From an uncultured Lachnospiraceae bacterium (GTDB taxonomy: Bacteria > Bacillota > Clostridia > Lachnospirales > Lachnospiraceae), in the NCBI GenBank assembly GCA_945913255.1, contig CAMEDC010000002.1, forward strand, positions 1-64,000: a stretch of DNA of 64,000 nt. The letters are read 5' to 3'. Of this stretch, positions 46,317-55,108 are shown one piece after another. Both the position numbers and the translations under genes were made by a program. Numbering within the stretch: the stretch's first letter is position 1; each line of letters starts with the position of its first letter. Under the pieces are notes generated by a model. The model was not told where the DNA came from. It saw only the letters and a list, made by a program, of their open reading frames with translations, and made no database searches.

Positions 46317-46839
46317 CAGATTCTGTGGCAGTCATCTGTACATCACTGCCGTAGACGCTGCTCTCCAGTCTGACTGATATGTCGGAAGAGCATCCCTCCG
46401 CCTCCAGCCCGCATCGGTCAAATTCCAGAAGCAGCTTTCCCTTTCCCACAATTTCATTCTGAATAATTCTGGGTCTGTAGTACCGTGCAAGCATCTCATC
46501 CTTCGCTTCCCCCACCCGAATATCCAGTTCCGCTCCAAACTCTGTCCGAAAAAGGAACTCATTTCCCATGGGAAACAGTTTTGTAATTTTTCCGCCTGCC
46601 GGCGCATACAGTTTATCTTCCCGGGGTGTTATTACCACCAGCGGATGTTCTCCTTCCTGCATACAGGCTATCTCGCCCGAAACAGGGCTTCCCACAGACC
46701 AGAAAGTAACGCTCTCCTTCTCACCGTGTCTTTCTTTTTTTTCATATGCAAGACTTTCTCTGCTTTGTCTGCCCATACAAAAGCCCGCTAAAAAGCCTGC
46801 TGCCGTAAGCAGTACAATACCCCAAAAACTCCATATCAC
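46249..46839 (-). CDS. Membrane-anchored EIIA-Glc-like protein lacking the phospho-histidine
   Basis: The 196-residue protein has one N-terminal helix (FWGIVLLTAAGFLAGFCMG), a 25-residue linker and a domain resembling glucose-type PTS EIIA: VGSPVSGEIACMQ, LYAPAGGKITKLFPMGNEFL, FGAELDIRVGEAKDE and IVGKGKLLLEFDRCG. In EIIA-Glc the corresponding active-site strand reads GVEILIHVG, and its His accepts the phosphate; here it is Arg in DIRVG. The protein therefore cannot relay phosphate in the usual way and may be a sensor or scaffold. It overlaps the AraC gene tail to tail. Confidence 0.75.
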   Translation of the reverse strand: MIWSFWGIVLLTAAGFLAGFCMGRQSRESLAYEKKERHGEKESVTFWSVGSPVSGEIACMQEGEHPLVVITPREDKLYAPAGGKITKLFPMGNEFLFRTEFGAELDIRVGEAKDEMLARYYRPRIIQNEIVGKGKLLLEFDRCGLEAEGCSSDISVRLESSVYGSDVQMTATESVKTGEEILRVTDHYRFDGIRRD

Positions 46840-46912
46840 TTTCTGTCAAACCTCCTGTCTCATCTCATTTTTTCCCGCTAAAACAACATTTATTCTCACC
46901 AAAAAATAATTG

Positions 46913-46942
46913 TTGACATTTCGCAAAAAATGGTGCTATACT
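46913..46942 (+). promoter_or_regulatory. Promoter of the cold-shock gene
   Basis: TTGACA, 18-base spacer, TATACT. It gives a leader of about 130 bases, long for a 71-residue gene. Confidence 0.75.
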
Positions 46943-46950
46943 ACAGCTGT

Positions 46951-47052
46951 ATTCTAAATGAAAGTCATTGAACTCACATATTTTTGTAAGTCATTGCTAC
47001 TTTGATGATGGTTTACAAAAATATGTGATTTTTTTGTCCTACGTTTTAGAAT
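46951..47052 (+). promoter_or_regulatory. Structured cold-shock leader with terminator-like hairpin
   Basis: TCACATATTTTTGTAA (46974-46989) pairs over 16 bases with TTACAAAAATATGTGA (47013-47028), followed at once by seven T residues. An outer pair, ATTCTAAA (46951) with TTTAGAAT (47045), encloses it. AAGTCATTG occurs twice (46962, 46988). It looks like an attenuator or a temperature-sensitive leader; a decayed inverted-repeat element is the alternative. Confidence 0.7.
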
Positions 47053-47080
47053 CACTATTTTTATGAAGGAGGTACCACAA

Positions 47081-47296
47081 ATGAACAACGGTACAGTTAA
47101 ATGGTTCAATGCACAGAAGGGCTATGGTTTCATCACCAACGATGCAACCGGCGAGGAAGTATTCGTACATTTCTCCGCTATCAACGCTGAGGGCTTCAAG
47201 TCCCTGGAAGAGGGCCAGAAGGTTACTTTCGATACCGAGACTGATCCTCAGAACAGCAGCAAGGTTCGTGCAACCAACGTTACTGTAGTAGCATAA
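47081..47296 (+). CDS. Cold-shock protein (CspA/CspB family)
   Basis: The 71-residue single-domain RNA chaperone starts [20 protein letters not shown]; the track ORF adds six residues made from the ribosome binding site. RNP1 (KGYGFIT) and RNP2 (VFVHFSAI) are intact, as are the aromatic residues that bind single-stranded RNA. GAAGGAGGTACCACAA is a near-perfect ribosome binding site. The start codon lies 29 bases beyond the leader structure, and a strong terminator follows. Confidence 0.97.
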   Translation: MNNGTVKWFNAQKGYGFITNDATGEEVFVHFSAINAEGFKSLEEGQKVTFDTETDPQNSSKVRATNVTVVA

Positions 47297-47321
47297 TTGC
47301 TTCTGAACGATAACGAACATC

Positions 47322-47358
47322 AAAAAGAGCATCGGGCATAAGCCCGGTGCTCTTTTTT
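47322..47358 (+). terminator. Terminator after the cold-shock gene
   Basis: AAAAAGAGCA-T-CGGGC, ATAA, GCCCG-G-TGCTCTTTTTT: a strong stem with A and T tracts, working in both directions. Confidence 0.9.
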
Positions 47359-47398
47359 CCATGCGCCCCATAACGCACGTTTCACCCCCTATTGCTTT

Positions 47399-48607
47399 TT
47401 ATCTATGTACCACATTGTTGTTTTTTCTATATACCACAAGAAGAAATCCCCCATAAAAGCAAAGAATTGCCGTCGGGAAAATGATGCGGCAGACACCAAA
47501 GCCCGCAGCCTCCACCAGATTTCCGAAAACAGCATTAAAAGCAATGTCAAACAACGTACCGATGCTGATAACCATCCCTGTCACAGTGGCAATGATGTCT
47601 TTCGGGAAAAGCTCCTGCAAAAGCAGTACAATTGTAGGGTAAAGAATCGAAATAAAAATACCGCTGATACCCAGAATCCAGATACCCTCTTTTCCGAGTA
47701 AGATACCCAGAAGATAAACCGCCGTTCCCAACCCTCCCAGTATCATAATGCTTTTCCGGGTTCCCAGCTTCTGTACCAGCGGTGCCATCAAAAGTCTTCC
47801 CACCGTCATGGTCCCGAAAAACAATGAAACACCGGTGCTCGCACTGCCGGCACTCAGTCCCAGTCCCTGTGTACAGTACATAAACCACCAGTTCATAATA
47901 CCATGCTCCGCCACAAAGTAGAATCCGAATACCAGACCCATAGCAAGAACCAGACCACTCATACAGGTACGGAAGCTTTTCCCGACAGCGGTTTCCGATG
48001 CACTGTCTTTCTCCGCACTGCAAGCTTCGCCGGTATTTTCCGAAACGCTTCGAAACTTCGTCAGCCCCAACAACACCAGGCTCACTACCCCAATCAGTGA
48101 AAGTCCCAGACAAATCCTGCGATAATCATCATACCCGGTGACAAATGTGCCCGTCAGCTTCTGATTTCCACTGGTACCAATACCCTGGATGAAAAACAGA
48201 ATATTGATATAGAGTCCCGCCATTGCCCCAAAAAAGAAGGGTGAAAGAATATTCATCATGGTGTTCATCAACGTGGATGCACCCATGCTGATAAACATTC
48301 CAATCAGCAAACCGATGTAATTGTCTGTACATACAAAAATCACCTGTGCCGCTGTCCAAAGTCCCAGAATTCCCATACAGGCTTTTTTCCTGTCAAACCT
48401 GTCCGCAGCGTTCCCGCCAAGCAGCATAAACAACAAATTTCCAATATAGCTCACTGTGACAATCAAGGATACCTGCGGTTTGGTCAGCGCCAGCTCCTGC
48501 TCAAAAACAGCGGAAAAAACACCCCTGTTGGAGTCGCTGATACCAAGTCCTATCATAATTAGCATAAATACCAAAAATATCAGTTTTTGATTCCGGTTCC
48601 CTTTCAT
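47399..48607 (-). CDS. MFS transporter, last gene of the glycan locus
   Basis: The start MKGNRNQKLIFLVFMLIMIG (ATG at 48607, after GAGGAAACGGAAA) gives 402 residues. Twelve hydrophobic segments can be counted, with the MFS loop 2-3 motif NAADRFDRKKACMG. It belongs to the sugar/multidrug-type major facilitator group; the substrate is unknown. A long central loop (RSVSENTGEACSAEKDSASE) splits the two six-helix halves. It begins next to the stop of the unknown 223-residue gene and so belongs to the long operon. It could export or import a monosaccharide or an intermediate. Confidence 0.85.
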   Translation of the reverse strand: MKGNRNQKLIFLVFMLIMIGLGISDSNRGVFSAVFEQELALTKPQVSLIVTVSYIGNLLFMLLGGNAADRFDRKKACMGILGLWTAAQVIFVCTDNYIGLLIGMFISMGASTLMNTMMNILSPFFFGAMAGLYINILFFIQGIGTSGNQKLTGTFVTGYDDYRRICLGLSLIGVVSLVLLGLTKFRSVSENTGEACSAEKDSASETAVGKSFRTCMSGLVLAMGLVFGFYFVAEHGIMNWWFMYCTQGLGLSAGSASTGVSLFFGTMTVGRLLMAPLVQKLGTRKSIMILGGLGTAVYLLGILLGKEGIWILGISGIFISILYPTIVLLLQELFPKDIIATVTGMVISIGTLFDIAFNAVFGNLVEAAGFGVCRIIFPTAILCFYGGFLLVVYRKNNNVVHR

Positions 48608-48621
48608 TTTCCGTTTCCTCG

Positions 48622-49293
48622 TCAATCCAACATTTCCTCTTCAATCTGCCGCTTCCAGTCTTTCACGCGCCCCACAATCACCTGTTCCAGTTGTTTCCAT
48701 GGAATCAGCACATCCTCCGCCCTGTGAAGCTGTGGGTATTCCTCCACGAACTCCCAGGTAGGTGTAAAGGCATGTCTTTCGCGGATATATTGTTCCACTT
48801 TTCGGTCAAAATCCTCATCCGTACTCAATCTGTCCTCAAACATGGGTGCAATCAGAAGGCCGTCACTTCCTGCATGCTCCCTGCAGCACCCGTTTCTGTC
48901 CAGGGCAAGCTGAAAATAATGAGGATTCGGCATAAAAGCATGCTTTCCCGGCTGCACGTACAGCACCGGATGCGTCCCTTCAAATTCTGTCTCTCCGGGA
49001 ATCAGCCCATTGAGGAACTTACCGTGAAAGCTGCAAATCAGCCCCACAATATCTCCCTTGCTGTCCACTCGCACAAACGCATGTTCCAGATCATAAAGAT
49101 GCTGAATATCAAAATCGTAATAAAAGGCGTACTCAATCACACTCTCCCCCGGCTCCATCTCGAGAAAAAGTCTGCAGGAATGACTTTGCGCCTTCTGATG
49201 AAACACCGTATAGCCTACCGCTACCAATGGATACGGCTCTGCCCTGTCATACTTCAAATGAGGAACATATTTTTCCACAAATGCTTCAATCAT
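48622..49293 (-). CDS. Unknown 223-residue protein of the glycan locus
   Basis: Not recognised. The protein is soluble, rich in aromatic residues and His: VAVGYTVFHQKAQSHSCRLF, VIEYAFYYDFDIQHLYDLEH, LICSFHGKFLNGLIPG and QPGKHAFMPNPHYFQLALDR. The alternating hydrophobic pattern predicts mostly beta structure in residues 20-140 and helices in the last 60. The DIQHLYDLEHAFVRVD segment faintly recalls DUF946/Vps62-type proteins. It overlaps the 555-residue gene by four bases and the MFS gene at its end, so the three are translationally coupled. A role as a sugar-modifying or binding enzyme is only a guess. Confidence 0.7.
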   Translation of the reverse strand: MIEAFVEKYVPHLKYDRAEPYPLVAVGYTVFHQKAQSHSCRLFLEMEPGESVIEYAFYYDFDIQHLYDLEHAFVRVDSKGDIVGLICSFHGKFLNGLIPGETEFEGTHPVLYVQPGKHAFMPNPHYFQLALDRNGCCREHAGSDGLLIAPMFEDRLSTDEDFDRKVEQYIRERHAFTPTWEFVEEYPQLHRAEDVLIPWKQLEQVIVGRVKDWKRQIEEEMLD

Positions 49294-50957
49294 TTCTTTT
49301 CAAACTGACTCCTTTTGTTTCGGATTTCTATCGTATGGTCAAAGGCTGTATAGTCAGTGAGATACAGCGTTGCAGCCCCCACTGTTTTTGCCTCACTGTC
49401 CTCCTTCCCCTCTGTGAAGTGGTGTTCGCCAAAGCAGGGACCCACTATCAGAGCGTCCTCACCATTGCCCACCTCGGTATATCCCTTCTTTATCACCAGT
49501 ACCTCGCTGCCGGAAAGCGGCATGTCCATATACTCATTTGTCAGGAAATTCACCCCTGTAAATGCCAGTTCAATTCTCCAGGGTGCTCCTTCCACACCGG
49601 AAGTTTTCACACGGATATCTGCCCCGTTCTCCACTTCCTTCACCCATACATCAATCTGCATGTCCGGACCCAGCTTTTTATCTCTGGAAGCATTATCCAT
49701 TTTCCACCAGTCACTTGTCTCCGGTTTTTCGGCAAACGGAAGGTAATACCAGCCCCGCATGGTCTGCGTCAGATGATATTCTTTCTCCGACAGTCGCTCC
49801 ATTTTCTCGCTCCGAAACGCCCGGTGCTCACAAAAACTTCCAGCCACCTTCATCTCCAGCTTCATGGTTCCATTGTGCAGATAAAAGAAATTGGATTTTC
49901 CGTTCATAACCGTCCAGGTAAACCGTCCCTGTTGTCCTCTGGCAATGCCGGATTCCTCGTAATAAACCGCAAAATCGGGACGAATATAGCTCCCTTCATA
50001 TTCCAGACTGCGATACTGGGGATAAAGCATATACCAAATCAGGAAATCAGGGGATGTGATATGCTTTTTGTCCACAATTTCAAAAATGGAATTACACATC
50101 TGCAGGAATTCCGGAATCTCGTATTTGACGCCCATGCGCAGATATTCCATGTAATAATCTTTCGGGAATACCAGCCTGTCCTTGTCAAAACGGGTAGAAT
50201 TGGCAGTAAACACGCTGTCGTCCGGCTCCCAGTAGGTCAGCATCATTTTCAGATTACGTACAGCATTTTTCTCGTAGGAATCATCTCCCGTTGCTTCGGA
50301 CAACATAATCATGGCATCGTTGTTGATGCGGTTATAGTTTCCGGCAGATTTCTCCGCAAATTCTCCGTCCTCATTACAGTCGATACCTTCGTTCAGATAG
50401 ACATAAGCCGCTTTTTCCATCTCCTTGCACGCAAACAGCCTGCTGCATAGCATCAGCACAGAAGCGATAGCCCAGCGATGGTTCGGCGTATGGAAGCCGC
50501 CCTCTAAAAGTCCATAAGCGCCTGAACGCACAATCGTCTCCACCTGTTCCAAAATTGCCTGCTCCCCATCGGGCAGGTTATCCTTCGTTGCCTTTCCTGC
50601 AAGGTATTGATAGACAGGAAGCAGCTTTTTAATGCAGAAAGCAGTATCGGGCGCCGAGGAAAAGTTGCAGGTTATATAATCAAAAAGCCCGTTTTCGTGC
50701 TGCACCCTTCTCACATAGGACAGTCCCAGTAGAATTCTCTCCAAAACCAGATGGTCATGGTAATATGCCGTATCCTCATTGCAGTACGCCGCTATCATAG
50801 ACGCAACACGATAAATGGCAAATTTCGCCTGCACAATTCCCGTAGGATCGGCAAATCCTCCATATCTTGGGCTTTCTTTGTCCAGTATCTGAATCTGTAA
50901 GGACTTTACTACCCTGTCCTGCGTATCCTGAATCATTTTTCTGTAATGTTTTTCCAT
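49290..50957 (-). CDS. Large alpha/alpha-toroid-like protein, possible cytoplasmic polysaccharide lyase
   Basis: The 555-residue protein has no signal peptide. Residues about 1-330 are helical with motifs seen in alpha/alpha-barrel carbohydrate enzymes (GFHTPNHRWAIASVLMLCSR, AGNYNRINNDAMIMLSEATG, YYMEYLRMG). Residues about 340-555 are beta-rich (GQQGRFTWTVMNGKSNFFYL, TQTMRGWYYLPFAEKPET, KSEV-like strands). This two-part layout, with NHRW and N-x-x-x-D-A segments, resembles heparinase II/III or alginate-lyase families, but no family is certain. It sits with GH105, which acts on the unsaturated products of lyases, and that supports a lyase role. Confidence 0.65.
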   Translation of the reverse strand: MEKHYRKMIQDTQDRVVKSLQIQILDKESPRYGGFADPTGIVQAKFAIYRVASMIAAYCNEDTAYYHDHLVLERILLGLSYVRRVQHENGLFDYITCNFSSAPDTAFCIKKLLPVYQYLAGKATKDNLPDGEQAILEQVETIVRSGAYGLLEGGFHTPNHRWAIASVLMLCSRLFACKEMEKAAYVYLNEGIDCNEDGEFAEKSAGNYNRINNDAMIMLSEATGDDSYEKNAVRNLKMMLTYWEPDDSVFTANSTRFDKDRLVFPKDYYMEYLRMGVKYEIPEFLQMCNSIFEIVDKKHITSPDFLIWYMLYPQYRSLEYEGSYIRPDFAVYYEESGIARGQQGRFTWTVMNGKSNFFYLHNGTMKLEMKVAGSFCEHRAFRSEKMERLSEKEYHLTQTMRGWYYLPFAEKPETSDWWKMDNASRDKKLGPDMQIDVWVKEVENGADIRVKTSGVEGAPWRIELAFTGVNFLTNEYMDMPLSGSEVLVIKKGYTEVGNGEDALIVGPCFGEHHFTEGKEDSEAKTVGAATLYLTDYTAFDHTIEIRNKRSQFEKK

Positions 50958-51002
50958 TTTTCTTTTTCTGCCGCACCCGGCAGTTTTTCCTCCCTTTCCC
51001 TT

Positions 51003-51956
51003 TTACTCCCTGCACAGAAACAGTTTTGCCGCACCGATAATGCCTGCGTCATTGTCCAGCTTTGCCACCACAAGCTTCGTGTTTTCCGTGGAATATCTGG
51101 AGTATATTTTATTTCTCATCTTTTCCCGGACCAGCGGAACCAGAATGTCCCCCGACCTGCTGATTCCCCCGCCTATGCACAGAAGTTCCGGCTGCAGAAA
51201 GTTGACAATATTGGCAAGTCCCTCGCTCAGATATTCCGCATATTCCTCCACGACACGGATCGCCGTCTTATCACCGGCACGCACCGCATCAAACACCAGC
51301 TGCCCGTTTATTTTGTCAGGGTTCCCGTCACAGAGTTCCCAAAGCAGACTTTTTTTCTTTTTCTCCATGGCTTCTCTGCTCTGCGCGATCAGCGCTTCCG
51401 CAGAAGCATATGCCTCCAGACACCCCCGCCTGCCGCAGTTACAGGGAATTCCATCGTACCGTATCGTCATATGCCCCAGCTCGGCTGCCGCATAGTTTAT
51501 ACCCCGAACAAGCTTTCCGTTCATAATAATACCGCCTCCGACACCCGTCCCCAGAGTCACCATCACAAAGGAATCCGGCTTCTTTTTAAAGCACAGGTAT
51601 TCTCCCCATGCCGCCGCATTGGCATCATTTTCAAAATATACCTTTTTGGAAGTCTGTCCCTGCAACAGCTGCCGTATATTTCCCTGACAGTTCGGCAGAT
51701 TATTGGCGTATTCAATCCTTCCCGTCTTCCGGTTTGCCGTCCCCGGCACTCCTACTCCGATGGAATGTACCCGTCTCTCCGAAATACCGCTCTCCGCAAG
51801 CAGTTCCCTTGCCAGTTTTACCAGCTGTTTCGATATGGCCTTTGCCGTCAGTTCCCTGTCAGTTGCAATGGTCTTTCTCGCCACGATTTTACAATTTCTG
51901 TCAACAATTCCGGCAGTGATACCTGTTCCGCCCACATCAATTCCGATATCATACAC
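51003..51956 (-). CDS. ROK-family sugar kinase
   Basis: The 317-residue protein starts at a GTG (VYDIGIDVGGTGITAGIVDR) after GGGTGAGACAGGC. The ATP-binding ASKHA fold shows DIGIDVGGTG, FENDANAAAWGEYL, MVTLGTGVGGGIIMNGKLV and the ROK zinc motif CNCGRRGCLEAYASAEALI. There is no helix-turn-helix, so it is a kinase and not a ROK repressor. Likely substrates are glucose, mannose or an N-acetylhexosamine released by the neighbouring glycosidases; mannose fits best because GH38 lies directly upstream (18 bases). Confidence 0.92.
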   Translation of the reverse strand: MYDIGIDVGGTGITAGIVDRNCKIVARKTIATDRELTAKAISKQLVKLARELLAESGISERRVHSIGVGVPGTANRKTGRIEYANNLPNCQGNIRQLLQGQTSKKVYFENDANAAAWGEYLCFKKKPDSFVMVTLGTGVGGGIIMNGKLVRGINYAAAELGHMTIRYDGIPCNCGRRGCLEAYASAEALIAQSREAMEKKKKSLLWELCDGNPDKINGQLVFDAVRAGDKTAIRVVEEYAEYLSEGLANIVNFLQPELLCIGGGISRSGDILVPLVREKMRNKIYSRYSTENTKLVVAKLDNDAGIIGAAKLFLCRE

Positions 51957-51974
51957 GCCTGTCTCACCCCGTTT

Positions 51975-54900
51975 CTATATTTCCAGCATAAGCGTCTTAA
52001 TTTCAAACGCCCTGAATTTCAATTCGGTTCTGTAGTTTTTCAGTTCCAGTTCTTCCTGTTTTTCCTCCAGCATATTACAGGAAAAAATGCGTTTTACATT
52101 GCCGGGAACCGAAAGGATTGTTGTTCCGGCACACCCCTTTGATTCATAGAGTCTGAGAACCACTCCTCTTTTCTCATCAAATGCCGGCTTACAGGTCTCA
52201 AGAATCGTGTGACCTCCTTCCAGCCGGAAAAAGGATACACAGTTAAGCTTCTGTACTGCTGGTTCTCCCGTCTTCTCCCATGTGCCCGCATAGCATTCGC
52301 ACATTGGCGGCTCCACACCTTCGCATACCGTCACCGGTACATTACACTCATATGCCTCCTCCGTTACTCTGCTGTACACAAAAGGCCCGGAAAACGGCAG
52401 AATGGAATAGGTAAATCGATGGCTTCCCTGGTCTGCTGTCATATCCGGTATGACCGGTGCCCGCAGCAATGTCAGAGACATTGTGCTGTCCCTGGCAGAC
52501 AGACCGTATTTACAGTCATTGAGCAGTGCAAGACCGTTCTCTCCGTCCGTCAGTACAGCATATTTGTGATGGCAGGTTTCGTACAAATCCTGTTCATACT
52601 GTCTGGATTTGTGCGTAGGACGCCGTATATATCCGAACTGAATCTCATCCAATACCTCTTTCGTATAGATCGTCGTCGGGAAATCCACCTTCAAAATCCT
52701 GTGGCGCTCGTGCCAGTCAATCTCCGTGACGAAATCAATTCTGGGGCTGTCCGTGGCAAAATGAATTCTCTGGCACACAGTAAAGTTGTTTTCCCTGCGT
52801 TCAACTGTGACGATGATGCCTCCCTGCAGATCACGCTCCGCCAGGAAGCTGCTTTCCCCGCAAAGTTCATCCGGAACCTGCTCATACATCCTGCCAAGCT
52901 CCCAGGCGTCATATGCCACATTCACATCCTTATAGAGCTTCCAGTCATTCAAAGGAGCCGCAGCATACTCATACCCCGTTTTTCTGTCGGTCAGGCTGGT
53001 GATTCTGCCCAGGGAATCCACCTCTGCCCGATAGTATTCATTTGTAAATACCAGCTGACTGCCGGGGAAAGGATCCGATTCCTCTGACGGCTGCACAATA
53101 TCTGCTTCTGTCACCACTCTGTAACCACAGGCGGGGAGTTTTAAACCTCTGTAGGTTCTCTCCCAGCTTAAGGAGTTAAAACACGCCGTAGTGCTACCCG
53201 TCAATCTCAAAAGCAATTCCTCTGCCAGAAGCCTGCTTTCTTTCTCGACTGCCGAAAGCGCCTCACGCGCTTCTTCATTGACTCTCTGAATGGAACTTCC
53301 GGGAAGGATATCATGAAACTCCTGTAAGAGCAGCTCTTTCCAGAGTTTTTCCAGGGTCTCAAGGACTTCCTCTTCTGTCCTGTCTTTACCGTTTTGCTGT
53401 TCCAATTTACCCGTAAGCCGCAGCAGTCCCGCCAGATACTCTGCTTCCCGCAGCGCATACTCCGCCTTACGGACACCCTTCTTAATTTCCGCTTGTGCCG
53501 TATAGGTTCCCCGGTGCCATGCCAGATACAGTTCCCCATAATAGACATTCTCAACATTACCCGGTACCTGTCGTTCAAAAAACGCAGCGGGGCTCTCCAT
53601 ATGGCATCTGGGAGCGCCTTCCAAATCAACGCACCGCCTGGCTGTCTCCAGCATCAGTTCTGTGGGGCCTCCGCCTCCGTCACCATACCCAAAGGGAAAC
53701 AGCAACCCGTCAATATTTTCTTTCTGGTTTCGGTCCTTCTCCCAGCGTTCTCTGAGTGCACCGGAAGTAAATACCGCATTGTTTTTCTTATAAATATGGG
53801 ACAGAATCCTGGTTCCGTCTATGCCCTCCCACCAGAATACATTGTACGGGAACTGTTCACATTCCGGGTCACAGCGCAGCAGCTTTTGAGTAGCAAAATA
53901 AGGGACACGACAACCTGCCATAATCTGGGGAAGCGCTGCCGTAAATCCAAAAGTATCCGGCATCCAGGCAACACGGCTGTCCACACCGAATTCCTCCTGA
54001 AACCAGCGTTTTCCCAGTACAAACTGGCGTATCAGGCTTTCACCGCCCGCCAGATTCGTATCGCTCTCCACGTAAACCGCACCCTCCGGTACAAACTGTC
54101 CCGTCTTTACCTTTTCTTTTACCTCTTTATAAAGCCCGGGATAGTATTCTTTCAGGTTTTCCAGTATCGGCGGCTCGCAGAGCAGAAATTTATATTCGGG
54201 ATATTTTCGCATCAGGGCAAGCTGATTCGAATAAGTTCTCGCGGATTTCCTCCTGGTCTCACTCAGAGTCCAAAGCCATGCCAGATCCAGATGGGACTGA
54301 CCGAACACGGTATAATCCGGCACGGTATCCCCATTTCTTTTTTCCAGAAGAGGTTTTAAGATTTCGCCCCCTCTTTTGATACTCTCACTGCGCATCGGTT
54401 CATCCGCTTCAAAATCCGCTACGTAAGTAAATTCCTGAAGTGCCTGGCCAATCTGCATGGTTCGCAGTTCGCTCTCGGGAAGTTCTTTCCACAATTCATA
54501 TAACGTATGGTAATCCGCATAAACCTGAAACACAGCTTCATTCCAGATACCGAAGTGGCTCTCCTCCACTCTGCACTGGAATCGGGGCGGTTCCGGAATG
54601 GGTATATCTGTCCTGGTATAGATACCGCCGTTTTCCAGTCTCGGTCCATGTCCGGCATATCCCTCTGCCCAGATTTCAAAAGTTTCACCAGGTACAGCAT
54701 TCTCTGTGAGTTCCACGAAATGATGCTGTTTGTCAATAGAACCAGCCTCCCTTCCATTGACAAATACCAGCATTTCAGAGCATGCACCCAAATGCAGAAA
54801 AATTCTCTTTCCCGCTGTTTCCACCGGCATAACTGCTCTGGTACAAAACCACCCGTATTCCCATTTTTCACCCCAGAGTTTTCCCTCCGGGAAGGCATAC

Positions 54901-55049
54901 AACTCCCTCTCAGACGCCTCTTCCCGACTGAGCGCATTATAAGTTGTAAAACCGGATAAACTCACAGTGCCCAGCTTCCGGTAAAGATTCGGCAGAAACG
55001 CCTCATCCCATATTTTCAGTCGTTCCTCCCACTGTCTCCCAAGCTTCAT
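51975..55049 (-). CDS. GH38 alpha-mannosidase
   Basis: Releases alpha-linked mannose, using zinc. From the second ATG (55049, after ATGGAGGTTGCG) the protein has 1024 residues and no signal peptide. The catalytic domain shows the zinc-binding FGQSHLDLAWLWTLSETRR and the nucleophile Asp in RVAWMPDTFGFTAALPQIM. The mid-domain helices hold LLLQEFHDILPGSSIQRVNE. The C-terminal half is the usual beta-sandwich (SLGRITSLTDRKTGYEYAAA). Length fits bacterial cytoplasmic GH38. It lies between the ROK kinase and the HAD-GH105 gene. Confidence 0.95.
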   Translation of the reverse strand: MKLGRQWEERLKIWDEAFLPNLYRKLGTVSLSGFTTYNALSREEASERELYAFPEGKLWGEKWEYGWFCTRAVMPVETAGKRIFLHLGACSEMLVFVNGREAGSIDKQHHFVELTENAVPGETFEIWAEGYAGHGPRLENGGIYTRTDIPIPEPPRFQCRVEESHFGIWNEAVFQVYADYHTLYELWKELPESELRTMQIGQALQEFTYVADFEADEPMRSESIKRGGEILKPLLEKRNGDTVPDYTVFGQSHLDLAWLWTLSETRRKSARTYSNQLALMRKYPEYKFLLCEPPILENLKEYYPGLYKEVKEKVKTGQFVPEGAVYVESDTNLAGGESLIRQFVLGKRWFQEEFGVDSRVAWMPDTFGFTAALPQIMAGCRVPYFATQKLLRCDPECEQFPYNVFWWEGIDGTRILSHIYKKNNAVFTSGALRERWEKDRNQKENIDGLLFPFGYGDGGGGPTELMLETARRCVDLEGAPRCHMESPAAFFERQVPGNVENVYYGELYLAWHRGTYTAQAEIKKGVRKAEYALREAEYLAGLLRLTGKLEQQNGKDRTEEEVLETLEKLWKELLLQEFHDILPGSSIQRVNEEAREALSAVEKESRLLAEELLLRLTGSTTACFNSLSWERTYRGLKLPACGYRVVTEADIVQPSEESDPFPGSQLVFTNEYYRAEVDSLGRITSLTDRKTGYEYAAAPLNDWKLYKDVNVAYDAWELGRMYEQVPDELCGESSFLAERDLQGGIIVTVERRENNFTVCQRIHFATDSPRIDFVTEIDWHERHRILKVDFPTTIYTKEVLDEIQFGYIRRPTHKSRQYEQDLYETCHHKYAVLTDGENGLALLNDCKYGLSARDSTMSLTLLRAPVIPDMTADQGSHRFTYSILPFSGPFVYSRVTEEAYECNVPVTVCEGVEPPMCECYAGTWEKTGEPAVQKLNCVSFFRLEGGHTILETCKPAFDEKRGVVLRLYESKGCAGTTILSVPGNVKRIFSCNMLEEKQEELELKNYRTELKFRAFEIKTLMLEI

Positions 55050-55108
55050 CGCAACCTCCATTTACGGTCATGGCGCCGAAAAACTATTCGTTTTCCGACG
55101 CCTTAATC

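Noticed and set aside
50946-52142. 398-residue plus-strand ORF across the ROK and GH38 genes
   Set aside because: Antisense to two confident genes, no ribosome binding site.
55062-55108. Terminator between the HAD-GH105 and GH38 genes
   Set aside because: GGCGCCGAAAA and TTTTCCGACGCC can pair imperfectly, but no T run follows on the minus strand and the genes appear co-transcribed.
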